Shown here: one piece after another, positions 1 to 9,002 of the stretch | Position numbering within the stretch: position 1 is the stretch's first letter | How the letters are laid out: each line of letters starts with the position of its first letter | Source of the DNA: Ignavibacteriota bacterium | Lineage (GTDB): Bacteria > Bacteroidota > Ignavibacteria > Ignavibacteriales > Ignavibacteriaceae | DNA length: 64,000 nucleotides | NCBI GenBank assembly: GCA_013285425.1 | Contig: CP053447.1 | Span: 2,300,001-2,364,000 of the forward strand | Direction: 5' to 3' | Program-made: the position numbers and the translations under genes | Notes under the pieces: model-generated | What the model saw: only the letters and a program-made list of their open reading frames with translations | Told to the model about the DNA's origin: nothing | Database searches by the model: none

Positions 1-606
1 GGCAAAGATATCTTTGTAGATAAAAACAGTGACAATATTTTCTTCATTTCATATCTGAATGATATTGTAAAATTTGACTTAACCAACACTAATGCTTCCG
101 TTGTACTATCATCCGTATATCCAAACAATTATTATTATGGCTATGCATTTGATTATGTAACCAAACAACACTTTGTACTGGATGCAAAAAACTTTATTCT
201 TAATGGAACTCTCAGTATTCTCGATAGTTCTTACACAGTAAAAGGAACATATCAAGCAAGTGTTGCACCAAGAAGATTACTATTTAAATATAACACTCAA
301 CCTTCATCAATTGATGATAATTTTATTGCAACTTCATTTTTGCTAAATCAAAACTATCCTAATCCGTTTAATCCAACTACCAAGATTAACTGGCAAATGC
401 CTGTAAGCGGACAAACATCTCTAAAAATTTATGATGTACTTGGAAATGAAATTACAAAGTTAGTAGATGAGTTTAAATCTGCAGGAAGTTATTCAGTTGA
501 TTTTAATGCAAGCAGTTTATCAAGTGGTGTTTACATTTACATTCTCAGTATTACAAATGGTAACCAGGAATTTATATCCTCAAGGAAGATGACGCTTATT
601 AAATAA
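1..606 (+). CDS. T9SS-sorted secreted protein, C-terminal part (5' end outside window)
   Basis: An open frame runs from base 1 to a TAA at 604-606, so the gene starts upstream of the window. The first ~105 visible residues are beta-rich with repeated short strands, as in the blades of a propeller or YncE-like domain, but I cannot name the fold. The last ~85 residues are a typical type IX secretion C-terminal sorting domain: a NYPNPFNPTTKI motif, then KIYDVLGNE, a SSGVYIY segment and a terminal KMTLIK. Such domains direct outer-membrane export and surface anchoring in Bacteroidota and Ignavibacteria. Function of the cargo is unknown. Confidence 0.85.
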   Translation, partial: GKDIFVDKNSDNIFFISYLNDIVKFDLTNTNASVVLSSVYPNNYYYGYAFDYVTKQHFVLDAKNFILNGTLSILDSSYTVKGTYQASVAPRRLLFKYNTQPSSIDDNFIATSFLLNQNYPNPFNPTTKINWQMPVSGQTSLKIYDVLGNEITKLVDEFKSAGSYSVDFNASSLSSGVYIYILSITNGNQEFISSRKMTLIK

Positions 607-624
607 AAATATGTAGAGGTTTTT

Positions 625-846
625 ATGTTAAAAGATATTCTAAGAATTGCCAAAAAAAACGGGATTGTCTTATCAGACAATAAATTTATCTATCAAAATA
701 AGGAGATTGGTTTTTCAGATTTTATCTTTTATGTAAATAAAAATAAGTTTAAAACTGGAATTGAAGGGGCAATCATAAACTCTAAGCAGATTTTATTTAA
801 TGTTGATAAAATTTCATTAGAGATAATGTTGAAAAATGTTAAATAA
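625..846 (+). CDS. Small hypothetical protein
   Basis: A 73-residue open frame begins 19 bases after the sorted protein, with a GAGG-type ribosome-binding site about 7 bases before its ATG. It overlaps the next gene by 11 bases, so the two are probably cotranscribed. The protein is lysine and isoleucine rich, with no motif I recognise and no membrane segment. The tight overlap with the cysteine-rich gene downstream is the main evidence that it is real. Confidence 0.5.
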   Translation: MLKDILRIAKKNGIVLSDNKFIYQNKEIGFSDFIFYVNKNKFKTGIEGAIINSKQILFNVDKISLEIMLKNVK

Positions 847-1081
847 CACTAAGCACGAGATAAAGCATTGCCCCAAGTGCGGAAAATCATTTGAATGCAA
901 ACCCGGAAACATAACTCAGTGTCAATGTTTTGCAGTTCAACTTAACAATGCAGAGATGATGTTTATTAAGGAAATCTATGACGATTGCCTGTGCGCTGAT
1001 TGTATTATTAAAATGAAACAATTGTATAAAGAAAAACAAATACTTAATTATTATTCATCAATTAAGCGCGATAATCAATAA
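836..1081 (+). CDS. Cysteine-rich CWC-type protein
   Basis: An 81-residue protein with nine cysteines in a CPKCGKSFEC-x5-TQCQC ... YDDCLCADC layout. This is the pattern of the cysteine-rich CWC family, presumably metal-binding; the usual CWC is CQC here. The start codon lies inside the preceding small gene. The role of the family is not established. Pattern recognition is good, functional inference is weak. Confidence 0.7.
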   Translation: MLNNTKHEIKHCPKCGKSFECKPGNITQCQCFAVQLNNAEMMFIKEIYDDCLCADCIIKMKQLYKEKQILNYYSSIKRDNQ

Positions 1082-1203
1082 GTTAAAAAATCATTTAATG
1101 CTTTAAATCAATTTTTTTTTTAATTTTTAATTATTAAACCTTTATCTTTGAAACAATTATAAAAGAAATATTTTTCTTGAGATTTTAACAGAAAGGAAAA
1201 ACA

Positions 1204-1740
1204 ATGACTGATCAAATGAAAAAGAGCACATCAAACTTTTGGGTTATTACCTTAATGATTTGTGTTGCTGCATTTGTGAGACTTCTGCCACACCCGCCAA
1301 ACTTTGCACCGATTGCAGCTATGGCGTTATTTGGCGGAGCGTATTTTAATAGAAAAGCTTTTGCGTTTGCAATTCCATTATTTGCAATCCTGCTTACAGA
1401 TGCAATAATCGGATTTTATCCTTTTGCATTTATCGTTTATGTAAGTCTTGCTGTAATTGTATTACTTGGAATAGTGATGCTTAAAAAAGTTTCGGTTAAA
1501 AATGTTATGCTTGCTTCCGTTACAGCTTCAGCTAGCTTTTTTATAATTACAAACTTTGGTGTTTGGGCTTTTGGTACACTTTATCCTAAAACGCCGGCAG
1601 GTTTAATGGAAAGCTACATTGCAGCAATTCCATTTTTCCATAATACGCTAATCAGTGATTTGTTCTATGCAGGAATAATGTTTGGTGTTTATGAACTTAT
1701 AAAACACAAGGTACTGCTTTACAAAAGGTTAGGAGCTTAA
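1204..1740 (+). CDS. Multi-pass membrane protein, DUF6580-like
   Basis: 178 residues with about five hydrophobic segments and a characteristic N-terminal RLLPHPPNFAPIAAMALFGGA-type region (residues ~27-47) that I associate with the DUF6580 membrane family. An AAAGGA ribosome-binding site precedes the ATG. A strong hairpin terminator follows. The family's role is unknown; some relatives resemble small-molecule uptake components, but nothing here proves transport. Confidence 0.6.
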   Translation: MTDQMKKSTSNFWVITLMICVAAFVRLLPHPPNFAPIAAMALFGGAYFNRKAFAFAIPLFAILLTDAIIGFYPFAFIVYVSLAVIVLLGIVMLKKVSVKNVMLASVTASASFFIITNFGVWAFGTLYPKTPAGLMESYIAAIPFFHNTLISDLFYAGIMFGVYELIKHKVLLYKRLGA

Positions 1741-1756
1741 ATCACGCACTTACAAG

Positions 1757-1781
1757 AAAGGCACGGATTTACCGTGCCTTT
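1757..1781. terminator. Bidirectional rho-independent terminator
   Basis: A perfect 10-bp stem (AAAGGCACGG / CCGTGCCTTT) with a 5-base ATTTA loop lies between two convergent genes, with A and T tracts at its edges. It can serve the membrane protein gene (+) and the ATP-grasp gene (-). Confidence 0.85.
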
Positions 1782-1809
1782 AAACTTCAAACAGCCAACT
1801 ACAAACTAC

Positions 1810-2868
1810 TTACTTAGCTCTCTTCCCTCTTTCATAAGCAAGCATAATAATTTTCTTCAGTGCTTGTCCATAACTCAATCCTGCAGCGTGAGCAGAGCGC
1901 ATAAATCCTGCACCTTCGGTTAAATCAGGATTTGGATTTACTTCCAGTACATAAACTTCTTCATCGCTTGTTACACGCATATCAACTCGCGCATAATCTC
2001 TTGTACCCATAATCTTAAAAGCAGAGATTGCTGTGTGTTTAAGTTTTTCTTCCAAACTTTTTGAAATTTTTGCCGGACAAATAGGAATTGTTTTATGATA
2101 TGATTCGTGGTGTGGATCCCATTTTGCCTGGTAGCTAACAATGTTATGCAGATGATCAGGCATTTTACTAAAATCAATTTCGCTTATGGGTAAAACTTTT
2201 AATTTTAAATCCCCCATAACTGAAACATTAAACTCTCTTCCCTCAATAAATTCTTCTACCAATGCCGGCTGATTAAAATGTTTAAAGATATATTCAATTC
2301 TTTTTAAGAGTGCTTCTTTGTTATAAACAATAGATTCATTTTCAATTCCTACGCTGGCATCCTCATAAGCAGGTTTTACAATCACAGGATATTTTGTTTC
2401 AAGATTGAGTTTTTCAGGTATCATCTTAAACAAATGAAACTTCGCGGTTTTAATTCCATGATAGTTAAGTAATTTTTTAGTCAGAAATTTACTTTGGCAA
2501 TTTGCAAGTGTTATTGCAGGTGCACCGGTATAAGGGATACCTAACAACTCATAAAGACCTACAAAATTCATTTCCAAACGGGGTTTTTCTTTATATATCT
2601 CGACAAAATTAAATATTACATCCGGTCTATTATTATTTACTTCATTCAAAAAGACCGATAAATCATCTTTGATGTTTAAGGCAAAGGCATCAAAACCTAC
2701 TCTTCTTAACTTTTTAACCATAATTTCATACTCTTCCATAGGAGTTAAGGTCTCAACCTCAAAATACAGCTTAAAATCAAGCTCTGGGGCAGGTTTTGTT
2801 GGTTTCTGGTAAAACTCAGGGTGAGCTTCGTTGTAAAGGACAAGAACTTTAATTTTTTTCTCTTTCAT
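1810..2868 (-). CDS. D-alanine--D-alanine ligase-like ATP-grasp protein
   Basis: 352 residues with the ATP-grasp layout. An N-terminal Rossmann-like part carries DVIFNFVE (83-90) and IPYTGAP (111-117). An ATP-binding lysine lies in VKPAYEDASVGI (164-175), followed by the LVEEFIEGREF strand (203-213). The C-terminal metal-binding segment is VLEVNPNPDLTEGAGF (307-322). This is the signature of Ddl-type ligases, which join D-alanines for peptidoglycan. The sequence is divergent from housekeeping Ddl, and a divergently transcribed papain/C39-like gene starts 81 bases away, so a different peptide ligation substrate is possible. It ends in a shared bidirectional terminator. Confidence 0.75.
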   Translation of the reverse strand: MKEKKIKVLVLYNEAHPEFYQKPTKPAPELDFKLYFEVETLTPMEEYEIMVKKLRRVGFDAFALNIKDDLSVFLNEVNNNRPDVIFNFVEIYKEKPRLEMNFVGLYELLGIPYTGAPAITLANCQSKFLTKKLLNYHGIKTAKFHLFKMIPEKLNLETKYPVIVKPAYEDASVGIENESIVYNKEALLKRIEYIFKHFNQPALVEEFIEGREFNVSVMGDLKLKVLPISEIDFSKMPDHLHNIVSYQAKWDPHHESYHKTIPICPAKISKSLEEKLKHTAISAFKIMGTRDYARVDMRVTSDEEVYVLEVNPNPDLTEGAGFMRSAHAAGLSYGQALKKIIMLAYERGKRAK

Positions 2869-2949
2869 ACTAAAAAATAGCCAAAATCACTTGTAAAAAA
2901 AACTTCATTTGACAATGTTTGCACTGTTCTAAAAATCTTATTAATAAAA

Positions 2950-3786
2950 ATGAGTTTCTATCCCCAACCGTATAAATATCAGTGCGGACCTTTCGCTCTT
3001 AAATATGCACTTGTAATGCTTGGCAGATTTGAAAGTGAAAATCAAATCGGAATAAAAGCCGGCAGTACCTGGTGGTACGGAACAGATGAGATCGGTTTGG
3101 CGAAAGCAGCTAAGTTCTATAATTGTAAGATGAAATATTTCCGGCGCGAAAAACCGGACGATGCAATAAAAGTTTTAATCGAACAGTTAAAGAAAGGTTA
3201 TCCCTGCGTTTTAAGCGTTGATAATTGGGAACACTGGTTTACTGTTGTAAACTATCAGCAAAGAAAATTTATTGTAACCGATAGTTCGCTTGATAAAGTT
3301 GTTACTATTTATACACCAAATCAACTTCTTAAAAGATGGAAATATTATGATGAAGATGATGACGAGATAAGTTATGATGGTTATGCGATCATCCCGCAAT
3401 TTAAAGTTACAACAAAAGCTGAGTTTACCTTAGAGCAGGCAAGATTTGTAATGGATACAAGAAATCAGAAGCTTGCGAAAAAATGGGATACTTATTTTAA
3501 TGATTTGATCGTTATCTGCCATCCGCGCCATGCAAATGCAACTCATTTGATTTCGTTCAGAGATTTCTTAAGACGATATGAAAAAGTTCTTGTGAAACAG
3601 GTTGCAAACTGGCATGGTTCACCGACTCATCGTGAACTAAAAAAAATACTTAGTAATTTCCAGTTTATGGCTGAAGTATATGATCTCGTAATTCACGCAG
3701 ATGAACAAAAAAAATCCTTAATAGACCTTGCGTCTATTTTAATGATGTATTCCTGCGGTAAATATGGAATGGATGAGATTTATTAA
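2950..3786 (+). CDS. C39-like/papain-fold cysteine peptidase-like protein
   Basis: 278 residues. The first ~135 look like a C39-type papain-fold domain: Q11-C12-G13-P would supply the oxyanion Gln and catalytic Cys, H95 (in EHWFTVV) the His, and D111 (in VTDSS) the Asp. The remaining ~140 residues are helical and unassigned. There is no transporter fused to it and no signal peptide. Divergent pairing with the ATP-grasp ligase suggests a small peptide-making/peptide-cleaving or peptide-modifying pair; that is inference. Confidence 0.65.
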   Translation: MSFYPQPYKYQCGPFALKYALVMLGRFESENQIGIKAGSTWWYGTDEIGLAKAAKFYNCKMKYFRREKPDDAIKVLIEQLKKGYPCVLSVDNWEHWFTVVNYQQRKFIVTDSSLDKVVTIYTPNQLLKRWKYYDEDDDEISYDGYAIIPQFKVTTKAEFTLEQARFVMDTRNQKLAKKWDTYFNDLIVICHPRHANATHLISFRDFLRRYEKVLVKQVANWHGSPTHRELKKILSNFQFMAEVYDLVIHADEQKKSLIDLASILMMYSCGKYGMDEIY

Positions 3787-3798
3787 ATTAATTTTTCC

Positions 3799-3877
3799 TC
3801 ATTGCGATGGCGATTAGCCGAAGCAATCTCTAATAAAAATGTAAGATTGCTTCACTCAAAGACTCGTTCGTAATGAC
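3799..3877. repeat. Dispersed palindromic repeat (hairpin)
   Basis: An intergenic near-palindrome. The inner stem GAAGCAATCT / AGATTGCTTC (3820-3829 and 3844-3853) is enclosed by outer arms TCATTGCGA and TCGTAATGA. Repeats of this CATTGCGA...GAAGCAATCT type are scattered through many bacterial genomes. Only one copy is in this window, so dispersal is recalled knowledge rather than seen here. Confidence 0.6.
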
Positions 3878-3904
3878 ATTTTGAAAGAGAAATAAAAAGA
3901 AATA

Positions 3905-4468
3905 ATGACTATGAAAAGAAATCCAATTATATTAAAGAAAGAATCTACCGCTCTTTTAATTATTGATTTGCAGGAAAGAATACTGCCTGTTATCAGAAAT
4001 TATGAGACTGTTTTAGAGAACACTGTTAAGCTGATAAGAGGATTTAAAGCGATGCAGTTGCCAATTTATTTCACCGAACAGTATCCTAAAGGCTTAGGAC
4101 CAACTTCTCTTAAATTACTGGAAGAACTTTCCGGTTATACTGCTTACCAGAAGATGACATTCAGTTGTTCAGGTGCAGAAAATCTTTTCGAAGAATTTCA
4201 TAAGAAAAAATTAACTCAAATTGCAGTGTGCGGAGTAGAATCACATGTCTGCGTTCAACAGACTGTATTGGATTTAATTGCAAATGATTTTCAGGTCAAT
4301 CTTGCCGCAGATGCTGCTTCTTCACGTAAGGAAATCGATTATAAAATTGCTCTGGACAGAATGCGGACACTTGGTGCTGAAATTACAACCACAGAATCAA
4401 TTTTGTTTGAGCTTCTTGAAGTTTGCGGAACCCCGGTATTTAAAGAGGTTTCTAAAATTGTTAAATAG
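3905..4468 (+). CDS. Isochorismatase-family cysteine hydrolase
   Basis: 187 residues with the family's catalytic triad: D21 in LLIIDLQ, K83 in YQKMTFSCSG and C116 in CGVESHVCVQQT. Members hydrolyse amides or isochorismate (nicotinamidase-like, YcaC-like); the substrate cannot be told here. A second in-frame ATG two codons downstream is an equally good start. Monocistronic by spacing. Confidence 0.85.
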   Translation: MTMKRNPIILKKESTALLIIDLQERILPVIRNYETVLENTVKLIRGFKAMQLPIYFTEQYPKGLGPTSLKLLEELSGYTAYQKMTFSCSGAENLFEEFHKKKLTQIAVCGVESHVCVQQTVLDLIANDFQVNLAADAASSRKEIDYKIALDRMRTLGAEITTTESILFELLEVCGTPVFKEVSKIVK

Positions 4469-4579
4469 GCAATTAATTATTTCACTTGATTATTTAATAG
4501 TAGCTTCTAATAATTTGTAATAATAATTAAGCAGAATTATCTTTTTAATAACAAATCTCAAAATTATTAAAGGACAAAT

Positions 4580-4930
4580 ATGGCAGATCATTTAATAGCA
4601 CATTGCGAAATTCCTACAACAGATTTAAACAAATCCAAAGAGTTTTATCAAAAAGTACTTGGCTGGGATTTTAGACCTTTTGGTCATGATTATTTACTTT
4701 TTAATAATCATAAAGGAACAATGGTAGGATTGAGAAGAGTTGATGAAATTGTTCAGGGAGATTCTACAATTTTTCATGTAAACATTCCAGATATTGAATC
4801 AATCCTGAATAGAGCAAAAGAAAACGGCGGAGCTGTAAAAAGAACCAGAACTGTAATTCCTGCTATGGGCTGGTATGCATTATTTAATGATCCTGACGGA
4901 AACACAATAGGTTTATACCAGAAGAGTTAA
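4580..4930 (+). CDS. VOC (glyoxalase/bleomycin-resistance fold) protein
   Basis: 116 residues with the VOC fold pattern: HCEIPTTDLNKSKEFYQKVLGWDF at the start (first beta-alpha unit), a central HVNIPDIESI and a C-terminal FNDPDGNTIGLYQ. An AAAGGAC ribosome-binding site precedes the ATG. These proteins are metal-dependent isomerases, dioxygenases or binding proteins; the closest look is the small stand-alone group of unknown substrate. Confidence 0.85.
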   Translation: MADHLIAHCEIPTTDLNKSKEFYQKVLGWDFRPFGHDYLLFNNHKGTMVGLRRVDEIVQGDSTIFHVNIPDIESILNRAKENGGAVKRTRTVIPAMGWYALFNDPDGNTIGLYQKS

Positions 4931-5035
4931 ATATAAAATAGAATTTAGGGGTGATGGAGTTTCAGAAGAACAAAATCTAATATTAAATATTCCGTTACTC
5001 CATCATTCCTGTCTTTAAACACTAAGTTAATTTTA

Positions 5036-5461
5036 TTAACTCGCAATAATTTTATAATTGTGAGTTATCTCCACAGATTTTTGAAGCATTGCAGTAACGC
5101 TGCAATATGTACCCTGCGATAATTCTATTGCGCGCTCAACATCTTTTTCAGCTATATCTTTTCCATAAAACAAAAATTCAATGTTTATCTTTGTATAGAC
5201 CTGCGGATGCGTCTCCTGCTGCTCTGCTGTAATATTGATTTCAAGATTGTCTAACTTAACTTTCTTTTTTTGCAGTATTGCAATCACATCACTGCCTGTG
5301 CAGCCTGCAAGACTTAGTAAAATTAATTCTTTTGGACGAATACCTGCGTTGCTGCCAAAAAAATTTTCCGGTCCATCCATTGTAATCCAATGATTTGAAT
5401 CAGTTTTTCCAGTGAACGTAATTCCCTGTAATTGTTTTACGAATGCTTTTTTAATCACCAT
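5036..5461 (-). CDS. OsmC/Ohr-family peroxidase
   Basis: 141 residues with the two family cysteines: C54 in LAGCTGSDV and C120 in GTYCSVTAML. OsmC proteins reduce organic or lipid hydroperoxides. The sequence is nearer the YhfA/OsmC general branch than Ohr, by impression. Single gene, apparently independent of the upstream MarC gene. Confidence 0.85.
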   Translation of the reverse strand: MVIKKAFVKQLQGITFTGKTDSNHWITMDGPENFFGSNAGIRPKELILLSLAGCTGSDVIAILQKKKVKLDNLEINITAEQQETHPQVYTKINIEFLFYGKDIAEKDVERAIELSQGTYCSVTAMLQKSVEITHNYKIIAS

Positions 5462-5532
5462 TTTTTCCCTTCGATAAAAGATTAAAATATTTCTGTAGTA
5501 AGATGATTACAACAAGAAATGGTTACAAAGAA

Positions 5533-6171
5533 TTAATGTATGTTCAGAATATCCTGAATAATTGGTTTTAATCCTCTGAAGAACAGTTCAACTGCAATAA
5601 CCATAACGATCAGTCCCATTATTCTGGTTAGAACTTTATTGCCGCTCTCTCCAAGAAATCCGAGAATTTTTCTTGAACTTAAAAGTATAATATGTGTTAT
5701 CCCCATTACAAATAAAATTGATACAATTAGCAGTGATTTATGAGTAAAGTCAGGTGCATCATTCATTAAAACTATAGAAATAGTAATAACTCCCGGACCG
5801 GTTATCATTGGAATGCCAAGCGGAGCTATTGCAAAATTTTTTATTGCTTCTTCATTCCTTTCATTATCAGAAGTTATGCGTGTCAGCTTACCTCTTAACA
5901 TATCATAACCTGAATAGAAAAACAGAATTCCACCGACAATTTTAAGTCCATTAACAGAAATATTAAAAATATTGAATATCATATTGCCCCCGAATGTGAA
6001 GAGCAAAAGAACAATCAATGCAGTTGATGTAGCTTTAAAAGCAATTGCAGAGGCTTGCTTTGATGTCATACCATCAGTTAGTGAAGTATAAACAGGTATA
6101 ACACCTAATGGATTTATCATTGTAAACAGAGATGTAAATGCAAGTAATGAAAATTGTAAAAGTGAGTCCAT
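5533..6171 (-). CDS. MarC/NAAT-family membrane protein
   Basis: 212 residues with six hydrophobic segments. The N-terminal region FTMINPLGVIPVYTSLTDG and the central APLGIPMITGPGVI are MarC hallmarks. MarC proteins are inner-membrane proteins once linked to antibiotic resistance but without proven transport substrate. Follows the decarboxylase gene by 28 bases on the same strand and may be cotranscribed with it. Confidence 0.85.
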   Translation of the reverse strand: MDSLLQFSLLAFTSLFTMINPLGVIPVYTSLTDGMTSKQASAIAFKATSTALIVLLLFTFGGNMIFNIFNISVNGLKIVGGILFFYSGYDMLRGKLTRITSDNERNEEAIKNFAIAPLGIPMITGPGVITISIVLMNDAPDFTHKSLLIVSILFVMGITHIILLSSRKILGFLGESGNKVLTRIMGLIVMVIAVELFFRGLKPIIQDILNIH

Positions 6172-6199
6172 ATATTTTAATCCATAATAATTTGTTTAA

Positions 6200-7630
6200 T
6201 CATTTTAATTCGCGTGCTGTTGTTTTAACTAATTCCCATGCGTTTTCAATATGTCTTTGTTCGTGTCTTATTCCGCCAATCGTTAACCTGATGACGAACT
6301 TTTCATATAGTTTAGTATGAGATAGAAATATTTTTCCTGTGGAGTTTATCTTTTCTAAAAGTTTTTCGTTAATTGTATTTAATTCAGCTTCGGCTTTTCC
6401 ACCGGGATTATATCTGAAACACACAGTCGAAAATGGAACCGGAGCAGTTAACTCAAAATCATTTGCTTCAATAATTCTGTTTGAAAATTCTTTTGCCCAG
6501 GCTATATGTTCTCTTAGTCGATTAGCAATTCCTTCAACACCAAAATATCTTATAATAAACCAAAGCTTCAGTGACCGGAACCTTCTGCCCAGCTGAAATC
6601 CATAATCCATTAAATTATCAACTTCGCTGTCCTGAGCAGTCTTTAGATATTCAGGCACAAGACTAAAAGCTCTTTTTAATATTTCTTTTTTTCTTGTGAA
6701 TAAAATACTTAAATCAAGCGGAGTAAACATCCATTTATGCGGATTGATTACAATTGAATCAGCACGCTCCCAGTTTTTTGATACCCATTTCATTTCTGGT
6801 ATCATTGCTGTTACACCTGCATAAGCTGCATCAACGTGCAGCCACAAATTATATTTCTCTGCAATATTTGCAATCTGTTCTACCGGATCAACGCTTGTTG
6901 TTGAAGTTGTTCCGACTGTTGCAACTACACAAAAAGGTTTGCAGCCTTTTTTAATATCTTCATCTATTGCTTCTTCAAGTTTTTCGGGAATCATTTCAAA
7001 TTTTTCATTAACAGGAATTTTACGAATGCCGTCCAATCCGACTCCAAGAAGAAGTGCTCCTTTATCTATCGAGCTATGAGCTTGTTCGGAACTATAAAGA
7101 ATTATTTTAGGAAGATCTTTTCTTCCGGCAGCACCTTTTTCTCTAAATCCCAAACCCATTTGTTCTCTTGCCGAAGCAATAGCATGCATTGAACTTGTTG
7201 AAGCAGTGTCATAAATAATTCCCCAATAATTTTCAGGCAGTCCAACCATTTGCCGAAACCAGTTCATCATAGATTTTTCCATCTCAGTTACAACCGGTGA
7301 TGTTTTCCACAACATACCGTTTGAGCTGAAAGCTGCTGTTAGAATTTCAGCTAAAATTCCCGGACCGCTTGATGTAGTGTTAAAGTAAGCCATAAATCCA
7401 GGATGATTCCAATGAGTAATTCCATCTATCAGAACTTTATCAATATCTGATAAAACTTTTTCAATTTTTTCTCCATTTACGGGCGGAGCTACCGGAATTT
7501 GTTTTGAAATATCACCTGGTTTTATTTGTGACATTACCGGATATTTTTCAATGCTGTTCAGATAATCGGCAATCCAATCGATTAACTGATAACCAGCTTT
7601 ACGGAATTCTTCTTTCGGCATATCACTCAT
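6200..7630 (-). CDS. PLP-dependent aromatic amino-acid decarboxylase
   Basis: 476 residues, the usual length of group II decarboxylases. The PLP lysine is K299 in INPHKWMF, the stacking histidine H185 lies in SEQAHSSIDK and D267 in HVDAAYAG contacts the pyridine nitrogen. The N-terminal MPKEEFRKAGYQLIDWIADY is typical of the DOPA/tryptophan decarboxylase branch. It should convert an aromatic L-amino acid to its amine plus CO2 in the cytoplasm; which substrate is unknown. No amine transporter is adjacent; MarC follows downstream. Confidence 0.85.
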   Translation of the reverse strand: MSDMPKEEFRKAGYQLIDWIADYLNSIEKYPVMSQIKPGDISKQIPVAPPVNGEKIEKVLSDIDKVLIDGITHWNHPGFMAYFNTTSSGPGILAEILTAAFSSNGMLWKTSPVVTEMEKSMMNWFRQMVGLPENYWGIIYDTASTSSMHAIASAREQMGLGFREKGAAGRKDLPKIILYSSEQAHSSIDKGALLLGVGLDGIRKIPVNEKFEMIPEKLEEAIDEDIKKGCKPFCVVATVGTTSTTSVDPVEQIANIAEKYNLWLHVDAAYAGVTAMIPEMKWVSKNWERADSIVINPHKWMFTPLDLSILFTRKKEILKRAFSLVPEYLKTAQDSEVDNLMDYGFQLGRRFRSLKLWFIIRYFGVEGIANRLREHIAWAKEFSNRIIEANDFELTAPVPFSTVCFRYNPGGKAEAELNTINEKLLEKINSTGKIFLSHTKLYEKFVIRLTIGGIRHEQRHIENAWELVKTTARELK

Positions 7631-7799
7631 AATTATATCCTAAGTTTTAAAAATAATTGGTCTAAAATTAGTAATAATTTGCAGTAAAATATCAGTCACT
7701 GATTACACAAATAAAACTAATCAGTGCGATTAAATTCTCTTTTTTACAGTAGCTTATTTTTATAAGTTGGTTAACACAATTCAAATATTTTTTTCGAAA

Positions 7800-8405
7800 A
7801 TGAAAAAGCATACAAAAATATTCTGGATTACTGCTTTGGTATTTTTCATAACTATCTGTTCAGGTTGTGATAAAAGATTTCCTTTGGAGCAGGATATTTT
7901 CAGAACTCAAAATACTTTTCTCAATCAGGATAGTATTCAGGTTGATTTCCCCGAAATTATAAAAGATAAAATAACATTGTTTACAATGATTTATACACAT
8001 TGTCCTGATATATGCCCGATGACAACTCATAATATGAATCTGGTTGAACAGCGTTTGCCTGATAATTTAAAAGACAAAGTAAGGTTTGTTGTAATTTCTT
8101 TTGATCCTGATCGAGATACTCCATCTGTTTTTAAAAAATATGCTGAGATAAGGGATTTATCATTTAATACATGGTCTTTTCTTTCAGGTGATGAAAAAAA
8201 TACAAATGAAGTTATGTTAAAGTTCAATATAACAGCTATACCGGCGGATTCAACATACGATGATGATGGTACGCTTAGTTACAATGTAATTCATACTGAT
8301 AGAATTTCACTGATTGATCAGAACGGAAAACTGCGTGCTAACTATAAAGGCAGTACTGCAGATTTAAATATGCTTATTGAAGACATTAAGTATTTAGCTG
8401 ATTGA
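7800..8405 (+). CDS. SCO1/SenC-type copper chaperone lipoprotein
   Basis: I place the start at the ATG at 7800 (201 residues) because it gives a clean lipoprotein signal: KK, a hydrophobic stretch, then ICSGC with C23 as lipid attachment. The thioredoxin-like domain carries C68-x3-C72 and H165, the copper ligands of SCO proteins. SCO inserts copper into the CuA site of cytochrome oxidase or keeps its thiols reduced. The following PCuAC gene, 107 bases downstream, fits the known SCO1-PCuAC copper relay, although no oxidase genes are in the window. Confidence 0.85.
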   Translation: MKKHTKIFWITALVFFITICSGCDKRFPLEQDIFRTQNTFLNQDSIQVDFPEIIKDKITLFTMIYTHCPDICPMTTHNMNLVEQRLPDNLKDKVRFVVISFDPDRDTPSVFKKYAEIRDLSFNTWSFLSGDEKNTNEVMLKFNITAIPADSTYDDDGTLSYNVIHTDRISLIDQNGKLRANYKGSTADLNMLIEDIKYLAD

Positions 8406-8512
8406 AAAGTTTTTATTTATTTTTTTTGTGTCTCGGTTTTTTATCGGTATTGGTTATTGCCGTATAAAATCTTAAACACAGATTATTATTAAAAAAGAAA
8501 AGGAGAAAATAA

Positions 8513-8950
8513 ATGAACATATTACTTGCACTGTTAATAATCTTTTCCAATCCATCAGATAAAATAAAAATTAAAGAACCTTGGATGCGTATTAGTGCAA
8601 AAGGACAGACCACCGGTTTGTATTTCAAAATTGAAAATTATTCGGATAAACCCGACACACTTTATAAAGTTGAATTTGAGCCGGCGGGAAAAGTAGAAAT
8701 TCATGAAACCTATGATGCAGGTAATGATATGATGGGAATGCGTGAAGTGAAATTTATTGTGGTTCCAGCCAAATCAACTTTTGAGCTTAAACCCGGAGCT
8801 CATCATGTAATGTTGATGAAATTAAAAACAGATATAACAAGGGATTACCAGGGAGAAGTTTCTTTATATTTTAAACAAGCAGGAAAAATTGATATCAAAG
8901 CTGAAGCTAAAGAAATGACAAAAAAGAAAACAATGGAACACAAACACTAA
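8513..8950 (+). CDS. PCu(A)C-family copper chaperone
   Basis: 145 residues with a short N-terminal hydrophobic export segment and the copper motif: H64, a methionine cluster M73/M74/M76, then HHVMLM (H97, H98, M100). This matches H(M)x10Mx21HxM. The family binds Cu(I) in the periplasm and hands it to SCO or CuA. A GGAGA ribosome-binding site precedes the ATG. A hairpin terminator follows, closing a likely two-gene copper operon. Confidence 0.85.
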   Translation: MNILLALLIIFSNPSDKIKIKEPWMRISAKGQTTGLYFKIENYSDKPDTLYKVEFEPAGKVEIHETYDAGNDMMGMREVKFIVVPAKSTFELKPGAHHVMLMKLKTDITRDYQGEVSLYFKQAGKIDIKAEAKEMTKKKTMEHKH

Positions 8951-8958
8951 TTAAACAA

Positions 8959-8990
8959 AACCTTCGAGGTTTTTCAAAACCCCGAAGGTT
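8959..8990 (+). terminator. Rho-independent terminator after the copper genes
   Basis: 15-base arms (AACCTTCGAGGTTTT and AAAACCCCGAAGGTT) pair with a single mismatch around a TC loop, followed by TTCC. It lies between two convergent genes and may act in both directions. Confidence 0.75.
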
Positions 8991-9002
8991 TCCTTATTAA
9001 AA

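Noticed and set aside
6138-6954. Plus-strand ORFs across the decarboxylase gene
   Set aside because: They are complements of a strong PLP-enzyme gene and have no ribosome-binding site or domain pattern.
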